Shown piece by piece: positions 17,996 to 27,628 of a DNA stretch of 64,000 nucleotides. Position 1 is the stretch's first letter. Every line of letters begins with the position of its first letter. The notes under the pieces were generated by a model. It was not told where the DNA came from. It searched no databases and worked only from the letters and a program-made list of their open reading frames with translations. A program made the position numbers and the translations under genes. Source of the stretch: Gammaproteobacteria bacterium LSUCC0096 (lineage in GTDB: Bacteria > Pseudomonadota > Gammaproteobacteria > Pseudomonadales > Litorivicinaceae); assembly GCA_008087055.1 (NCBI GenBank), contig VIEA01000001.1, forward strand, positions 384,514-448,513, given 5' to 3'.

Positions 17996-19642
17996 ATGAT
18001 TAATCGCGGCGATTTTTTCGGTGGTCTGACGGCGGCTGTCGTCGCGCTTCCTTTGGCACTAGCCTTCGGTGTCGCATCAGGTGCTGGCGCGGCTGCTGGC
18101 CTGTATGGCGCCATAGCGGTTGGTTTTTTTGCAGCGCTCTTCGGAGGGACGCCAAGTCAGGTGTCAGGCCCAACAGGTCCGATGACTGTTGTGATGGCTG
18201 CTGTAATCACGAACGCGATTTCAATGAATCCTGACCAGGGTCTCGCGATCGCCTTCACGACCGTTTCACTTGCTGGGCTTTTGCAAATCGCTGCAGGAAA
18301 ATTGCGCCTGGGCCGTTATTTGGTAATGGTTCCTTTTCCAGTTGTCTCCGGATTCATGAGCGGAATCGGTGTCATTATAATTTTGCTGCAGTTGGCACCT
18401 CTGGTGGGAGTCGGTGGTGAAGCCAATCCGTTGCGAGCTTTATTGATGCTTCCATATGTTCTGACGAGTGCGCAGTGGGATGCAGCGTTGCTCGGAATCG
18501 GTACGCTTGGCTTGCTCTTCATTTGGCCAAAGCGCTTCCACGTATTGCCGGCACCGCTGGTGGCGTTGATTGCTTTTGCCTGCATTTCCTTGGGCAGCCC
18601 GTTCGATGCTGTTGCTCGCATCGGAGAAATACCGAGGGGGTTGCCGGAACTTGTTCTGCCACATCTGTCGATCGATCTGTTGCCCACTGTCATCGGTTCA
18701 GCATTTTTGTTGGCGGCTCTTGGTTCGATCGATTCACTGTTAACTTCCCTTGTTGCCGATAATCTAACGCGCACACAACATGACTCTGACAAAGAATTAG
18801 TGGGACAGGGTATCGGAAACTTTGTTGCTGGACTGATCGGTGGTCTTCCAGGAGCAGGTGCGACGATGCGAACACTGGTCAATGTGCGTCTCGGAGGCAG
18901 GTCTCCGAAAAGCGGTATGTTGCATTCTGTTGTCTTGGCGGTTTTGATGCTCGGCGCAGCACCTTTGGCAGAAGCGATTCCTTTAGCAGTGCTCGCAGGC
19001 ATTTTGTTGAAAACTGGATTCGACATTATTGACTGGAGTTTCCTAAAGCGGGTCACACGGATCCCGCTCTTCTCTAGCAGCCTGATGCTGGTTGTCTTTT
19101 CGATTACGGTATTTGTTGACCTCATTACAGCTGTCGCGATCGGTGTATTCGTGGCGAATCTCGAGACACTGTATCGCTTGAGTGAAGCGCATTTACAAAC
19201 CATGAAGATCGGGCGATCAAAGCAAGAAATTCCAGATTTAACAGATCAAGAATCAGAGGCTCTGGATGCGCTTGAAGGCCGCGTTTTGATTTATCAGCTC
19301 AATGGATTTATGAGCTATGGACTCTCTCGCGGTATTGCTCATCATTTCTCTCAATTCTCAGATCATGATGTTCTCATTGTTGATTTCACATCAGTGGATC
19401 ATCTCGATTTGTCCGCAGGTCTGACTCTCATGGAAATGATTGAGGATGCGGTCCGTGCAAATCATTCGGTGTTGTTAGTCGGGGTGCAACCGCGGATTGA
19501 ACGAGAAATGCACGCGGCAGGAATCTATGAACATATCCCTGAGACCGACCGGTTTGCAGTTCGATCTCATGCCATTACAGAAGCCGCTAACCGTCTGAGC
19601 GATAAGCCTTCAGCACCACAGGATTTTGGATCCGCTGTTTGA
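17996..19642 (+). CDS. SulP family anion transporter with STAS domain
   Basis: An inner-membrane transporter of 548 residues with about ten or more hydrophobic segments in the first 400 residues. The conserved N-terminal motif ALPLALAFGVASG is present, and a cytoplasmic STAS domain covers about 425-530 (VLIYQLNGFMSYGLSRGI, VDFTSVDHLDLSAGL). SulP proteins move sulfate, bicarbonate or other anions, usually with Na+ or H+. In an organism with Calvin genes bicarbonate uptake is plausible, but nothing in the sequence decides it. The 3' end overlaps the convergent M16 gene by 56 bp. Confidence 0.88.
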   Translation: MINRGDFFGGLTAAVVALPLALAFGVASGAGAAAGLYGAIAVGFFAALFGGTPSQVSGPTGPMTVVMAAVITNAISMNPDQGLAIAFTTVSLAGLLQIAAGKLRLGRYLVMVPFPVVSGFMSGIGVIIILLQLAPLVGVGGEANPLRALLMLPYVLTSAQWDAALLGIGTLGLLFIWPKRFHVLPAPLVALIAFACISLGSPFDAVARIGEIPRGLPELVLPHLSIDLLPTVIGSAFLLAALGSIDSLLTSLVADNLTRTQHDSDKELVGQGIGNFVAGLIGGLPGAGATMRTLVNVRLGGRSPKSGMLHSVVLAVLMLGAAPLAEAIPLAVLAGILLKTGFDIIDWSFLKRVTRIPLFSSSLMLVVFSITVFVDLITAVAIGVFVANLETLYRLSEAHLQTMKIGRSKQEIPDLTDQESEALDALEGRVLIYQLNGFMSYGLSRGIAHHFSQFSDHDVLIVDFTSVDHLDLSAGLTLMEMIEDAVRANHSVLLVGVQPRIEREMHAAGIYEHIPETDRFAVRSHAITEAANRLSDKPSAPQDFGSAV

Positions 19643-22316
19643 GATAGGCAACAAACTGGTCTTTTGTCAGTGCTTGCAGAGTTGTTGCTTGTTCCATTCG
19701 GTCACTGAATGGACGGCGTAATCCGATTGCGCTCCAGATCGCATTGGAGAGCTCGGCTTGCGTCGATGGAGGATTCAGCAACTGATCAAGCAGACTGAGG
19801 CGCTGGCTTTCAAATTGCTCATCAGGCATCGCCTCAACCATAGCGGCGAACCCTTCAAATTCATTCTGAATAGCCCGCACAAGTTCATCCGGATCGGCGG
19901 TAGGCGATTGAATCGCCCCAGTTAAAATTGGTGTGTTATACAGCGGGAACGCAGTCGCAAACGTAATATATCCCAGTTGCTTCTCGGTTCGTAAATGTGT
20001 GTAAAACGGTGCTTCGATTAAGTTTCCAGCCAACTGATTAAGTATGCGAGATCCTGGATCAGTATTGCTATCCACATACAATACTGTGGCAGCTTGATCA
20101 GGGTGGTCATATTGGTATGACCGAGTGGGGTCACCAGACCAAGCGTTGGTTGTCACTTGAATTTCTGGTGTCGACTGGTCGATCGGTAATTTCTCAACCC
20201 AGGACTCAAGCAGTTCCTTTCCTTCATCTCGAGAAACAGGTCCATGTAAAAACATTTCCGCTTTTAACCCAGAGAAAAATGCTTTCTGGTATTGATGAAA
20301 TGTCTGTCGATCAATGCTCTCGAACGCTTCATTCAGCTCGCCGCTTGAGTATGCAAGCGGCATCAGTTCAGCGGTCATCTCGTCAAACAAACGGCTTGAA
20401 GGTCTTGTTGCCTGGACCCGAGCTAGGCTTTGCGATTTAAGTTGGTGTAGACGCGACCAGGTTGATTCGTCGATCAGTGGAATCGGGAGGCTATCGAGCA
20501 CTTGATTAACAAGTGGGATTAACGATTGATGATAACCAGAAAATTGAAGTGTGATTCCTGACTGCGTCGATTGGGCAGAAAAGCCTGCTCCAGCTAATGC
20601 TGCTGCATAACTCATGCTGTTTAAGTGTTCATTCATCGCATCAGAGAGCAGGTCGCTCATTATCGACGCTTCTGGTGAGTTAGCGGCGAGCGGTGTTCTT
20701 AAGCGGATATACAGATCACTCTTTGGCTGTGAATATCGGTTTTCAGTCAGCACATACCCAATAGCACCTTCTGAAAAGAACAGAACGCGTGGTTGTGTTT
20801 CGATGGTTGCTTTACGTGTTTTTGGTAATGGATCACCAGGCGCTTTAATGAAGGGGTTGGGATCGGGTAAGCGCACTGTTGTACTCACCTCTTGGCGAGC
20901 TGTCTGGAATCCTTTAAGCCGATCATTTCCTAGAGAAAAACGACGAATCTGAGTTGGATAGTAATTTGTCGTTTCTGACGGCTCGATTTCAGGTGCGGTG
21001 ACGCGAACGAGCATCTGTTCAGGTGTTAGCCAAGTGAGTATATCTTTGATCAGCTGACCGTCGAACTGCTTTAACAAGCGCCCATGAGTGAACAACTGTT
21101 GAGGAGGCACCGAATGCAGTTTTTCAGACAAATAAGTCACTACATTTTGAGGATCTGACTCTTCCTCAAATTTGAAGTTGGCGTCTGAGATCACTTTCAG
21201 TTCTTCAAAGCGCCATGGATCAATGCCCTGTGTTTCAATCAGGCGAATCGTTCGGAATATCTCGGCAATGATAGTGTCCCGGTTCGCTAGGCCTTCAGGT
21301 GTCAGACTCACACTAATCGAAAAAGAGCGACTTTCAGTCATACCAAGGCTTTCACCTGCTGATAAGCCATTGGCATAACCGCGAGCCTTGAGATTCTCCA
21401 AGAGGCTCCCTTCGCCTTCATGTCCGAGCAGGTGCCCTATATATTGCAAAGGCGCTCTATCGATAAAAGCATCAGTATCTGGAACCGGGAATAAAAGTGT
21501 TAACCGCCTAGATTCAGTTGCAGGTTTTGATTGCACAACAAATGGTAGGCGATTCGTATCAAAGAGTGGCGTGTCGATTACGCTTGATGGAAGATTTCTG
21601 TTAGGTATTTCATTGAATCGTTCGGTAACTAATTGCTCGAGTGTATCGAGTGGTTCCTCACCCAAGACCACGAGTGCCATCCGATTGGCGGAATATTCAT
21701 TGTCATAAAAACGTTTGAGTGCATCGAGTAGCCCAGGCTTTTTCAGCGTACTGAGATTCCCGGCTCCGAATTGTGAAAAGGGGTGGTTTGGATTGAGCCC
21801 CTGCTTTGTTGCTTCAAAACTTAAGCGTGCTGGATCTCTCAATTTGGATTGGTATTCAGAATGGACCGCATTCACTTCTCTATCGACGTATGCGGGATCA
21901 AGCGTTGGTGCCACGAAAAAGCGGCTGAAGCGATCAAGTGCGGGTTCTAACGCGTTTGGATTGAGCGAAAAAAAGTAGTTTGTATGCTCAGGCGCTGTGA
22001 ACGCGTTGTGTGACCCAGCTTGGTCTGATATGAACTGTTGGTACTCACCAGCCTCTGGATATTTATCCGTCCCAAGGAACAGCATGTGTTCTAGGAAATG
22101 TGCAAGCCCTGGAAATTCCTTCGGATCATTATTGGTACCCACAAAAACATCCATCGATGCAGCAGCTTTATCAGTCGTTGGGTCTGAAATGAGTAACACT
22201 TTGAGCGCATTCGGTAGCGTAAGGTAACGATACTCGCGATCGCTTAGACCTGGCGCATCGATTGATGCATGTAGGGTTGTCGAAATACAAATTAAGACGG
22301 CTGCAATCAGTCGCAT
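19587..22316 (-). CDS. M16 family zinc metalloprotease (pitrilysin/insulinase type)
   Basis: A long M16 protease of 909 residues, matching protease III/insulysin rather than the short processing-peptidase type. A signal peptide covers about 1-18 (MRLIAAVLICISTTLHA), so it is periplasmic. The inverted zinc motif HFLEH lies in GLAHFLEHMLFLGT, and the third ligand Glu in REVNAVHSEYQ. The ATG at 22316 is chosen because GGTGGTGAC precedes it and the signal peptide starts there. It lies 1 bp from the DUF6231 stop and is probably co-transcribed with it and yaaA. Confidence 0.92.
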   Translation of the reverse strand: MRLIAAVLICISTTLHASIDAPGLSDREYRYLTLPNALKVLLISDPTTDKAAASMDVFVGTNNDPKEFPGLAHFLEHMLFLGTDKYPEAGEYQQFISDQAGSHNAFTAPEHTNYFFSLNPNALEPALDRFSRFFVAPTLDPAYVDREVNAVHSEYQSKLRDPARLSFEATKQGLNPNHPFSQFGAGNLSTLKKPGLLDALKRFYDNEYSANRMALVVLGEEPLDTLEQLVTERFNEIPNRNLPSSVIDTPLFDTNRLPFVVQSKPATESRRLTLLFPVPDTDAFIDRAPLQYIGHLLGHEGEGSLLENLKARGYANGLSAGESLGMTESRSFSISVSLTPEGLANRDTIIAEIFRTIRLIETQGIDPWRFEELKVISDANFKFEEESDPQNVVTYLSEKLHSVPPQQLFTHGRLLKQFDGQLIKDILTWLTPEQMLVRVTAPEIEPSETTNYYPTQIRRFSLGNDRLKGFQTARQEVSTTVRLPDPNPFIKAPGDPLPKTRKATIETQPRVLFFSEGAIGYVLTENRYSQPKSDLYIRLRTPLAANSPEASIMSDLLSDAMNEHLNSMSYAAALAGAGFSAQSTQSGITLQFSGYHQSLIPLVNQVLDSLPIPLIDESTWSRLHQLKSQSLARVQATRPSSRLFDEMTAELMPLAYSSGELNEAFESIDRQTFHQYQKAFFSGLKAEMFLHGPVSRDEGKELLESWVEKLPIDQSTPEIQVTTNAWSGDPTRSYQYDHPDQAATVLYVDSNTDPGSRILNQLAGNLIEAPFYTHLRTEKQLGYITFATAFPLYNTPILTGAIQSPTADPDELVRAIQNEFEGFAAMVEAMPDEQFESQRLSLLDQLLNPPSTQAELSNAIWSAIGLRRPFSDRMEQATTLQALTKDQFVAYLKQRIQNPVVLKAYRSDG

Positions 22317-22317
22317 G

Positions 22318-22776
22318 TCACCACCAATATTTATTCCAGTTTTCAGGGTTGGCCCAGAACTTCGGATTGTTCCACGCACGTGTGTGGTTATAAGTGGCGA
22401 GTGAATAGTGAAAACTCAAGAGAGTACTCTGCTTTTCCTGACATTCATCACCACGTTTAAATGCGAGTGCGTAAAGCGATTCGGCTGGGATGGTGTTACT
22501 AACAAAACAAAGAATGTCTGAAATGAGAAGATTTCGCAGTTGTCCGGCAAGCAAGAGTTCATCTGGTGAGCTTAAAGGAAGGGCAATGAGTGCTGCTTTT
22601 GGAATGTGTTCTCTTTCCTCTATTTCTCGAACAGATAGCGTGTCTACCAGATTGTTGCTGTGTTTTTGGTAGTCAGTAACGACTGGCGGTGTTGCGTCTC
22701 CGATCACCCAGAGCGTTTGCGGCTGAACGGACTCGAGCCATGGTGCGATGACCGAGTCCGGCGAGAGCTTACTCAA
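22318..22776 (-). CDS. DUF6231 family protein
   Basis: A 152-residue protein of unknown function. The C-terminal segment NPKFWANPENWNKYWW matches the signature I know from pseudomonad DUF6231 proteins, and WVIGDATPP near residue 23 resembles the start of a degenerate methyltransferase-like fold. The start is TTG, overlapping the yaaA stop by four bases (TTGA), which indicates coupling. The stop lies next to the M16 gene. Confidence 0.75.
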   Translation of the reverse strand: MSKLSPDSVIAPWLESVQPQTLWVIGDATPPVVTDYQKHSNNLVDTLSVREIEEREHIPKAALIALPLSSPDELLLAGQLRNLLISDILCFVSNTIPAESLYALAFKRGDECQEKQSTLLSFHYSLATYNHTRAWNNPKFWANPENWNKYWW

Positions 22777-23543
22777 CGTGATTCCGGATCACGAATGAAG
22801 CATGGAGCATTTGGCTTTGAGTATTCCTTTGAGAAGGCATAACCGTCGTAGTCGAAGCCGAGTAAATCGTCCGTTGTTTGTGCGTCTGACTCTAGGATAA
22901 AGCGTGCCATCAAGCCCCGTGCCCGTTTTGCATAGAAGCTGATGATTTTGTACTCGCCATTTTTGAGGTCTTTAAAGACCGGTGAAACGACAGGGCCGTC
23001 GATTGATTTCAGATCCACTGCGGCTGAATATTCATTACTTGCAAGATTGACGAGAGGTTCACCGTTTAACAGGCTGTTGAGTGTTTCAGTTACTCGTGAT
23101 TTCCAAAACTCAGGCAGTGACGTAATAGCCTGTCCCTTCAGTTGCGTTCCCATTTCGAGACGATATGGTCTCATGGCATCAAAAGGTCTCAGTAATCCAT
23201 AGAGACCCGACAAAATACGTACTCGATCAGAAAGACGGTTGAGCGCATCAGCACCTAACGTTTGAACATCGAGGCCCTGATAGACATCGCCGTTGAATGC
23301 ATAGATTGCTGGCAAAAGGTCTTCCGACTGATGATCTATCGACCACTCTTCAAATCGTGCAGCGTTGAGTGCTGAGAGTTTGTCAGAGAGTTTCATCAGG
23401 CTCGCTAAATCAGATGGGCTAAATCCACGCATCATTTCAGCAAGTTCGGCAGCTTCCTCTAAAAATTGTGGGGTGGAGATCTGAGAGCGATCAACGCTCA
23501 AGTCCGTATTGAGGGATTTGGCTGGTGATAAAATTGCTAACAT
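22773..23543 (-). CDS. yaaA: YaaA family peroxide stress protein
   Basis: A protein of 256 residues starting MLAILSPAKSLN, the YaaA (DUF328) signature; YGLLRPFDAMRPYRLEMG and NLASNEYSAAVD are also typical. In E. coli, YaaA limits free iron and so DNA damage during peroxide stress, and is under OxyR. AGGA precedes the ATG. It is first in a likely operon with DUF6231 and the M16 protease and is divergent from the ATP-grasp gene. Confidence 0.94.
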   Translation of the reverse strand: MLAILSPAKSLNTDLSVDRSQISTPQFLEEAAELAEMMRGFSPSDLASLMKLSDKLSALNAARFEEWSIDHQSEDLLPAIYAFNGDVYQGLDVQTLGADALNRLSDRVRILSGLYGLLRPFDAMRPYRLEMGTQLKGQAITSLPEFWKSRVTETLNSLLNGEPLVNLASNEYSAAVDLKSIDGPVVSPVFKDLKNGEYKIISFYAKRARGLMARFILESDAQTTDDLLGFDYDGYAFSKEYSKPNAPCFIRDPESR

Positions 23544-23604
23544 TGATTCCTCTTTCTCTTGCGTCGATCCAGATGAAGCCGGACACTACACCTAGATTCA
23601 ATAT

Positions 23605-25077
23605 TTGGACAAATGGACTGTGATCCAAGTCACCCCAGAAATTGCGGCCGGACAATTCTTCGACGAGCTTATCAAAGCTGACGGGCAAGCGCGCCCGGGT
23701 GCCGATAGTTTACTGAACTTTTTAAAAGACCTCTCGCCAGACGTTTTATCCGAAAAACGCGCAGCACTTGAGGCTGCAATTAAGAGTCAGGGTATTTCAT
23801 TCTTGGTCTATTCAGACTCAATGAATATCGACCGTTCGTGGCCCTTAGACCTGGTTCCAAGGGTGATGCGGGCCTCCGAATGGCACCATACAGAAAAGGG
23901 ATTAAAGCAGCGATTAAGGGCTCTTAATCTGTTTTTAAATGATGTCTATAACGAGCAGGCGATTATTCAAGATGGGATTGTTCCTGCAGCGCTTGTTACG
24001 GAAAGCCCCCACTACATCGAATTAGCAAAGGGCATTCGTCCGCTCTTTGAGACATGGGCGCATATTTGTGGATCGGACTTGGTTCGGGACCACACAGGGC
24101 AGTTATTCGTACTTGAAGATAATTTACGCGTACCAAGCGGTGTGTCGTACATGTTGGAAAATCGCTCTGTTATGAAGCAGGTGTATCCTGAGCTATTTAG
24201 ACATCATCAGATCCTACCCGTAAGTCAATATGCCTCCGATCTGCTTGATATGCTCAACGCATTATCGCCAAGGCCGGTTGATCACCCTGTCATCGTTGTG
24301 ATGACTCCCGGTATCTATAACTCAGCATATTTTGAACACAGCTATCTTGCGCAACAGATTGGTGCCGAGCTCGTGCAAGGGTCGGATTTATTTGTCGACT
24401 CAGACGACTGCGTTTATATGAAGGCGGTTGAAGGCGTGAGTCGAGTTGATGTGATTTATCGCCGTATTGATGACACATTTTTAGATCCAGATGCATTGAA
24501 TCCGGATTCTGTTCTTGGCGTTCCCGGTTTGATGCGTGCGTGGAGGGCTGGAAAAGTCTCTATTGCGAACGCTCCGGGTAGCGGAGTCGCTGATGATAAG
24601 GTTCTGTATGCATATGTTCCTGAAATTATTAAATATTATCTGAATGAAGAACCTCTTCTCGATAACGTCCCAACGTATTTGTGTTCAGACCCTGAGCAGC
24701 AGGCGTATGTCTTAGATCATTTAAATGAACTGGTCGTCAAACCAGCTGATGCATCAGGTGGTTACGGCATTATGGTTGGGCCCCACGCGACTGATGAAGA
24801 GATTGTCGCTCGTCGTGCTGAAATTTTAGAAAATCCGCGGGTGTGGATTGCACAACCGACGCTCGCAATCTCGACGACTTTGACCGTGACTGATGATGGA
24901 GATCTCGCTCCACGACATGTCGACTTACGCCCCTTTGTTCTTCAAAGTTCGAGTCAGTGGTGTTCCACCGGCGGTCTTTGCCGTGTTGCGCTTCGAGAGG
25001 GATCTTTGGTTGTGAATTCATCGCAAGGCGGCGGTTCGAAGGATTTTTGGGTCGTGGCTGATGAGGGCCAGATTTAA
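23605..25077 (+). CDS. Circularly permuted ATP-grasp family protein (type 2)
   Basis: A protein of about 490 residues of the circularly permuted ATP-grasp group (formerly DUF404/DUF407). Recognisable parts are FFDELIKADGQARPG near the start, the SDLVRDHTGQLFVLEDNLRVPSG segment split across the middle, LVVKPADASGGYGIMVGP near 375, and a C-terminal DLRPFVLQS region. The family is thought to ligate amino acids or peptides, but the product is unknown. An in-frame stop at 23593 limits the start to TTG 23605 or GTG 23620; neither has a strong ribosome site. The stop overlaps the alpha-E gene by one base. Confidence 0.85.
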   Translation: MDKWTVIQVTPEIAAGQFFDELIKADGQARPGADSLLNFLKDLSPDVLSEKRAALEAAIKSQGISFLVYSDSMNIDRSWPLDLVPRVMRASEWHHTEKGLKQRLRALNLFLNDVYNEQAIIQDGIVPAALVTESPHYIELAKGIRPLFETWAHICGSDLVRDHTGQLFVLEDNLRVPSGVSYMLENRSVMKQVYPELFRHHQILPVSQYASDLLDMLNALSPRPVDHPVIVVMTPGIYNSAYFEHSYLAQQIGAELVQGSDLFVDSDDCVYMKAVEGVSRVDVIYRRIDDTFLDPDALNPDSVLGVPGLMRAWRAGKVSIANAPGSGVADDKVLYAYVPEIIKYYLNEEPLLDNVPTYLCSDPEQQAYVLDHLNELVVKPADASGGYGIMVGPHATDEEIVARRAEILENPRVWIAQPTLAISTTLTVTDDGDLAPRHVDLRPFVLQSSSQWCSTGGLCRVALREGSLVVNSSQGGGSKDFWVVADEGQI

Positions 25078-26006
25078 TGCTCGCTCGGGTCGCTGAACAT
25101 CTCTATTGGCTTTCTCGGTATGTCGAGCGAGCAGAGGCAACCGCGCGTCTTGCGATTGCTGCTTCTGACACGATTTTGGATTTACCTGATGGGGTTCCGT
25201 ATGACTGGGAGTCTTTGATGCAGGTATTTGGTTCAGGTGACTCAGATCCAGGGATCTCCGAGGCTGAGGTGATGGAGCAGTTAGTTCTTGGACTTGATCA
25301 CTCTGGATCAATTCGAGCATCAATCGCTGCCGCAAGAGAAAATGCGCGAGTTACGCGAGATCTGATTCCTAAAGATGCGTGGGTAGCGTTGAATGAGTTA
25401 CATGGCTTGATCGAGCGGCAATCGTTCGCGAGTTTTGATCGATCCTCACGGATACGACTTCTGAAGCAAGTGATTTCCAGTTGTCGCTTGTGGCATGGCT
25501 GCATGATGGCGAGTCAGGCGCGCGACTTGAGCTGGCTATTTTTGCGTCTCGGAGATCGACTAGAGCATGCAGATATGGTGTCTCGCCTTGTTGACCCCCG
25601 GGTGACGCAAATGGTTCCTGGAGCGTCCACGCGTTGGAGTAGTTACGAGGCGATCGGCTGGCAAAATTTGTTGTCTGCCTTAGGTGGTGTGGAATTGTAT
25701 CGCCATAGCGCTCGCAATCGGATGCGTGGCAGTGATGTACTTGATTTTGTACTGAGAGATGAGAACTTTCCTCAGTCGATGGCATCTGCACTCGAGAGGG
25801 TCAACCGGTTGTTGCGCGACCTTCCGCATCAGCGCGTTTCATCTGATTTGATCGATGGCATTGTTGATGGTTTGAATAAGCTCGATCTCGAGCGACTAAC
25901 CCCTGACCTTTTGACTCAAAATATGGATTGGATTCAGCAAGGGCTTGTTACCTTGCATGAAAACATCAGTTCCGAATACTTCTTCTTCCAGTCGAACGCC
26001 GGCTAA
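25077..26006 (+). CDS. Alpha-E domain protein (DUF403)
   Basis: An all-helical protein of 309 residues starting MLARVAEHLYWLSRYVERAE, the alpha-E signature. It is the usual partner of circularly permuted ATP-grasp proteins, in loci often completed by a transglutaminase-like gene and a proteasome-type protease gene. Here neither is present: an unrelated ABC operon follows after 62 bp. The start overlaps the upstream stop (TAATG). Function is inferred only as part of a peptide-ligase pair. Confidence 0.88.
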   Translation: MLARVAEHLYWLSRYVERAEATARLAIAASDTILDLPDGVPYDWESLMQVFGSGDSDPGISEAEVMEQLVLGLDHSGSIRASIAAARENARVTRDLIPKDAWVALNELHGLIERQSFASFDRSSRIRLLKQVISSCRLWHGCMMASQARDLSWLFLRLGDRLEHADMVSRLVDPRVTQMVPGASTRWSSYEAIGWQNLLSALGGVELYRHSARNRMRGSDVLDFVLRDENFPQSMASALERVNRLLRDLPHQRVSSDLIDGIVDGLNKLDLERLTPDLLTQNMDWIQQGLVTLHENISSEYFFFQSNAG

Positions 26007-26068
26007 CCCGTGGGTTTACCGTAAATAATGATGTATTCTTCGCGTTTGCCTCAAAGTGAGTCCTCAAT

Positions 26069-27628
26069 TTGACTGAGTCGGTAGCGATCGCGGAACGTTT
26101 GTCAGCTTCTTCGAAGCAGTGTCTTGGCGTGCGCGGGCTTAGCAAATATTTTGGCGATTTTGCGGCGAACCGTGACGTGACATTGTCTGTTGATGCGGGC
26201 GAGATTCATGCGCTTCTTGGCGAGAACGGTGCAGGAAAGTCGACTCTCGTTAAAATGATCTATGGGATTCTGAAACCTGATACCGGTTCAATGGAACTCC
26301 TAGCAAAACCATATTCCCCTGACAGTCCGAGTGATGCGAAGCATTCTGGCGTCGGAATGGTGTTTCAGCATTTCGCTGTGTTCGACGCCTTAACTGTTTT
26401 GGAAAATATTGCGCTAGGTCTAGAGGGCCGTTTCCCCGATGAAATACTTGCGGCTGAGATTGCGGAGGTCTGTGATCGTTACCGGTTGCATGTTGAACTG
26501 AATCGTCGCGTACATGACTTGGGCGCAGGCGAGCGACAACGCGTTGAGATTATCCGTGTATTGATGCAAGACCCTCGGTTGCTGATTCTTGATGAACCGA
26601 CTTCGGTGCTGACACCGCAAGAAACAGAACAACTGTTTACAACTCTGGATCGCCTATCTGATGAAGGCCGCTCGATTATCTATATCTCTCATAAGCTCGA
26701 TGAAGTGAGGGCGCTGTGCGATCGAGCAACTTTAATGCGGGCGGGTCAGGTTGTTGATGTGGTCGATCCGCGTCAGGAAAGTACACGCTCGTTGGGTGAA
26801 AAAATGATTGGCGAGCGCTTGACTGAAACAAAGCGCTCCAAAGTATCAAGTGCAGAAAAAAAGAAGGCACGATTAACTGTTCGGGTGGGTGATGTTTATC
26901 CAGAGTCGACTCGTAATGTTGTGCTTAACGATGTGTATCTGTCTGTTGCACCAGGGTCGATTCTTGGTATTTCTGGAGTCTCAGGAAATGGACAGGACAC
27001 CCTATTTGATTTGTTGTCAGGCGAGCTGATCTTGCCGAATCCTGACAGTATCGTGCTTGATGGAGAACCCATTGCGCACTTGGGCGTGGAAAAGCGCCGT
27101 TTTCTGGGTCTCTTAGGTGCGCCTGAAAATCGATTAGGCCACGCGGCAATTCCTGAACTGACCCTCTGGGAAAATGTGATTTTGACAGCCCGGCATACGC
27201 GGGGCATTTTGAAAAATGATCATCTAATTAGTGGTACATCAGCAAAAGCCTTTGCTGATGAAGTGATCAAAACGTTCGATGTGCGAACGCCTTCGTTAAA
27301 TGCAAAAGCATCGAGTCTCTCGGGTGGCAATCTGCAAAAGTTTTTAATTGGGCGGGAATTGTTGGGTCAGCCGAAGGTGTTTGTTGTCTCAAATCCGACC
27401 TGGGGCGTTGATGCTAAAGCGCAATTATTTATCCATCAAATGCTTATGAAAATGGCGGATGAGGGTGCGTCGGTGATTTTGATCAGCCAAGATATCGATG
27501 AACTGCTGTCGGTGACTGATCGCATTTGTGCAATTTGCCATGGCCGATTAAGTCGGACCTTCCCGACTGATGAAATGACACCTGAACATTTGGGGGCGCT
27601 CATGCTTGGTCAGGAGATTGACTCATGA
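26069..27628 (+). CDS. ABC transporter ATPase, BMP/purine nucleoside type (two nucleotide-binding domains)
   Basis: A fused double ATPase of 519 residues. The first domain has Walker A GENGAGKST, signature LGAGERQRVE and Walker B LLILDEPTS. The second, from about 285, has a degenerate P-loop GVSGNGQDTL with signature LSGGNLQKF. This pattern is known from the YufO/NupA group of nucleoside importers and from RbsA. The start is TTG at 26069 with GTGAG upstream. The stop overlaps the first permease start as ATGA. It powers uptake by the next three genes. Confidence 0.92.
   Translation: MTESVAIAERLSASSKQCLGVRGLSKYFGDFAANRDVTLSVDAGEIHALLGENGAGKSTLVKMIYGILKPDTGSMELLAKPYSPDSPSDAKHSGVGMVFQHFAVFDALTVLENIALGLEGRFPDEILAAEIAEVCDRYRLHVELNRRVHDLGAGERQRVEIIRVLMQDPRLLILDEPTSVLTPQETEQLFTTLDRLSDEGRSIIYISHKLDEVRALCDRATLMRAGQVVDVVDPRQESTRSLGEKMIGERLTETKRSKVSSAEKKKARLTVRVGDVYPESTRNVVLNDVYLSVAPGSILGISGVSGNGQDTLFDLLSGELILPNPDSIVLDGEPIAHLGVEKRRFLGLLGAPENRLGHAAIPELTLWENVILTARHTRGILKNDHLISGTSAKAFADEVIKTFDVRTPSLNAKASSLSGGNLQKFLIGRELLGQPKVFVVSNPTWGVDAKAQLFIHQMLMKMADEGASVILISQDIDELLSVTDRICAICHGRLSRTFPTDEMTPEHLGALMLGQEIDS

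Noticed and set aside
18316-19203. Long open frame of 295 codons antisense to the SulP gene
   Set aside because: It mirrors codon bias of the real gene, has low-complexity composition without recognisable motifs and lies wholly inside a strongly supported CDS.
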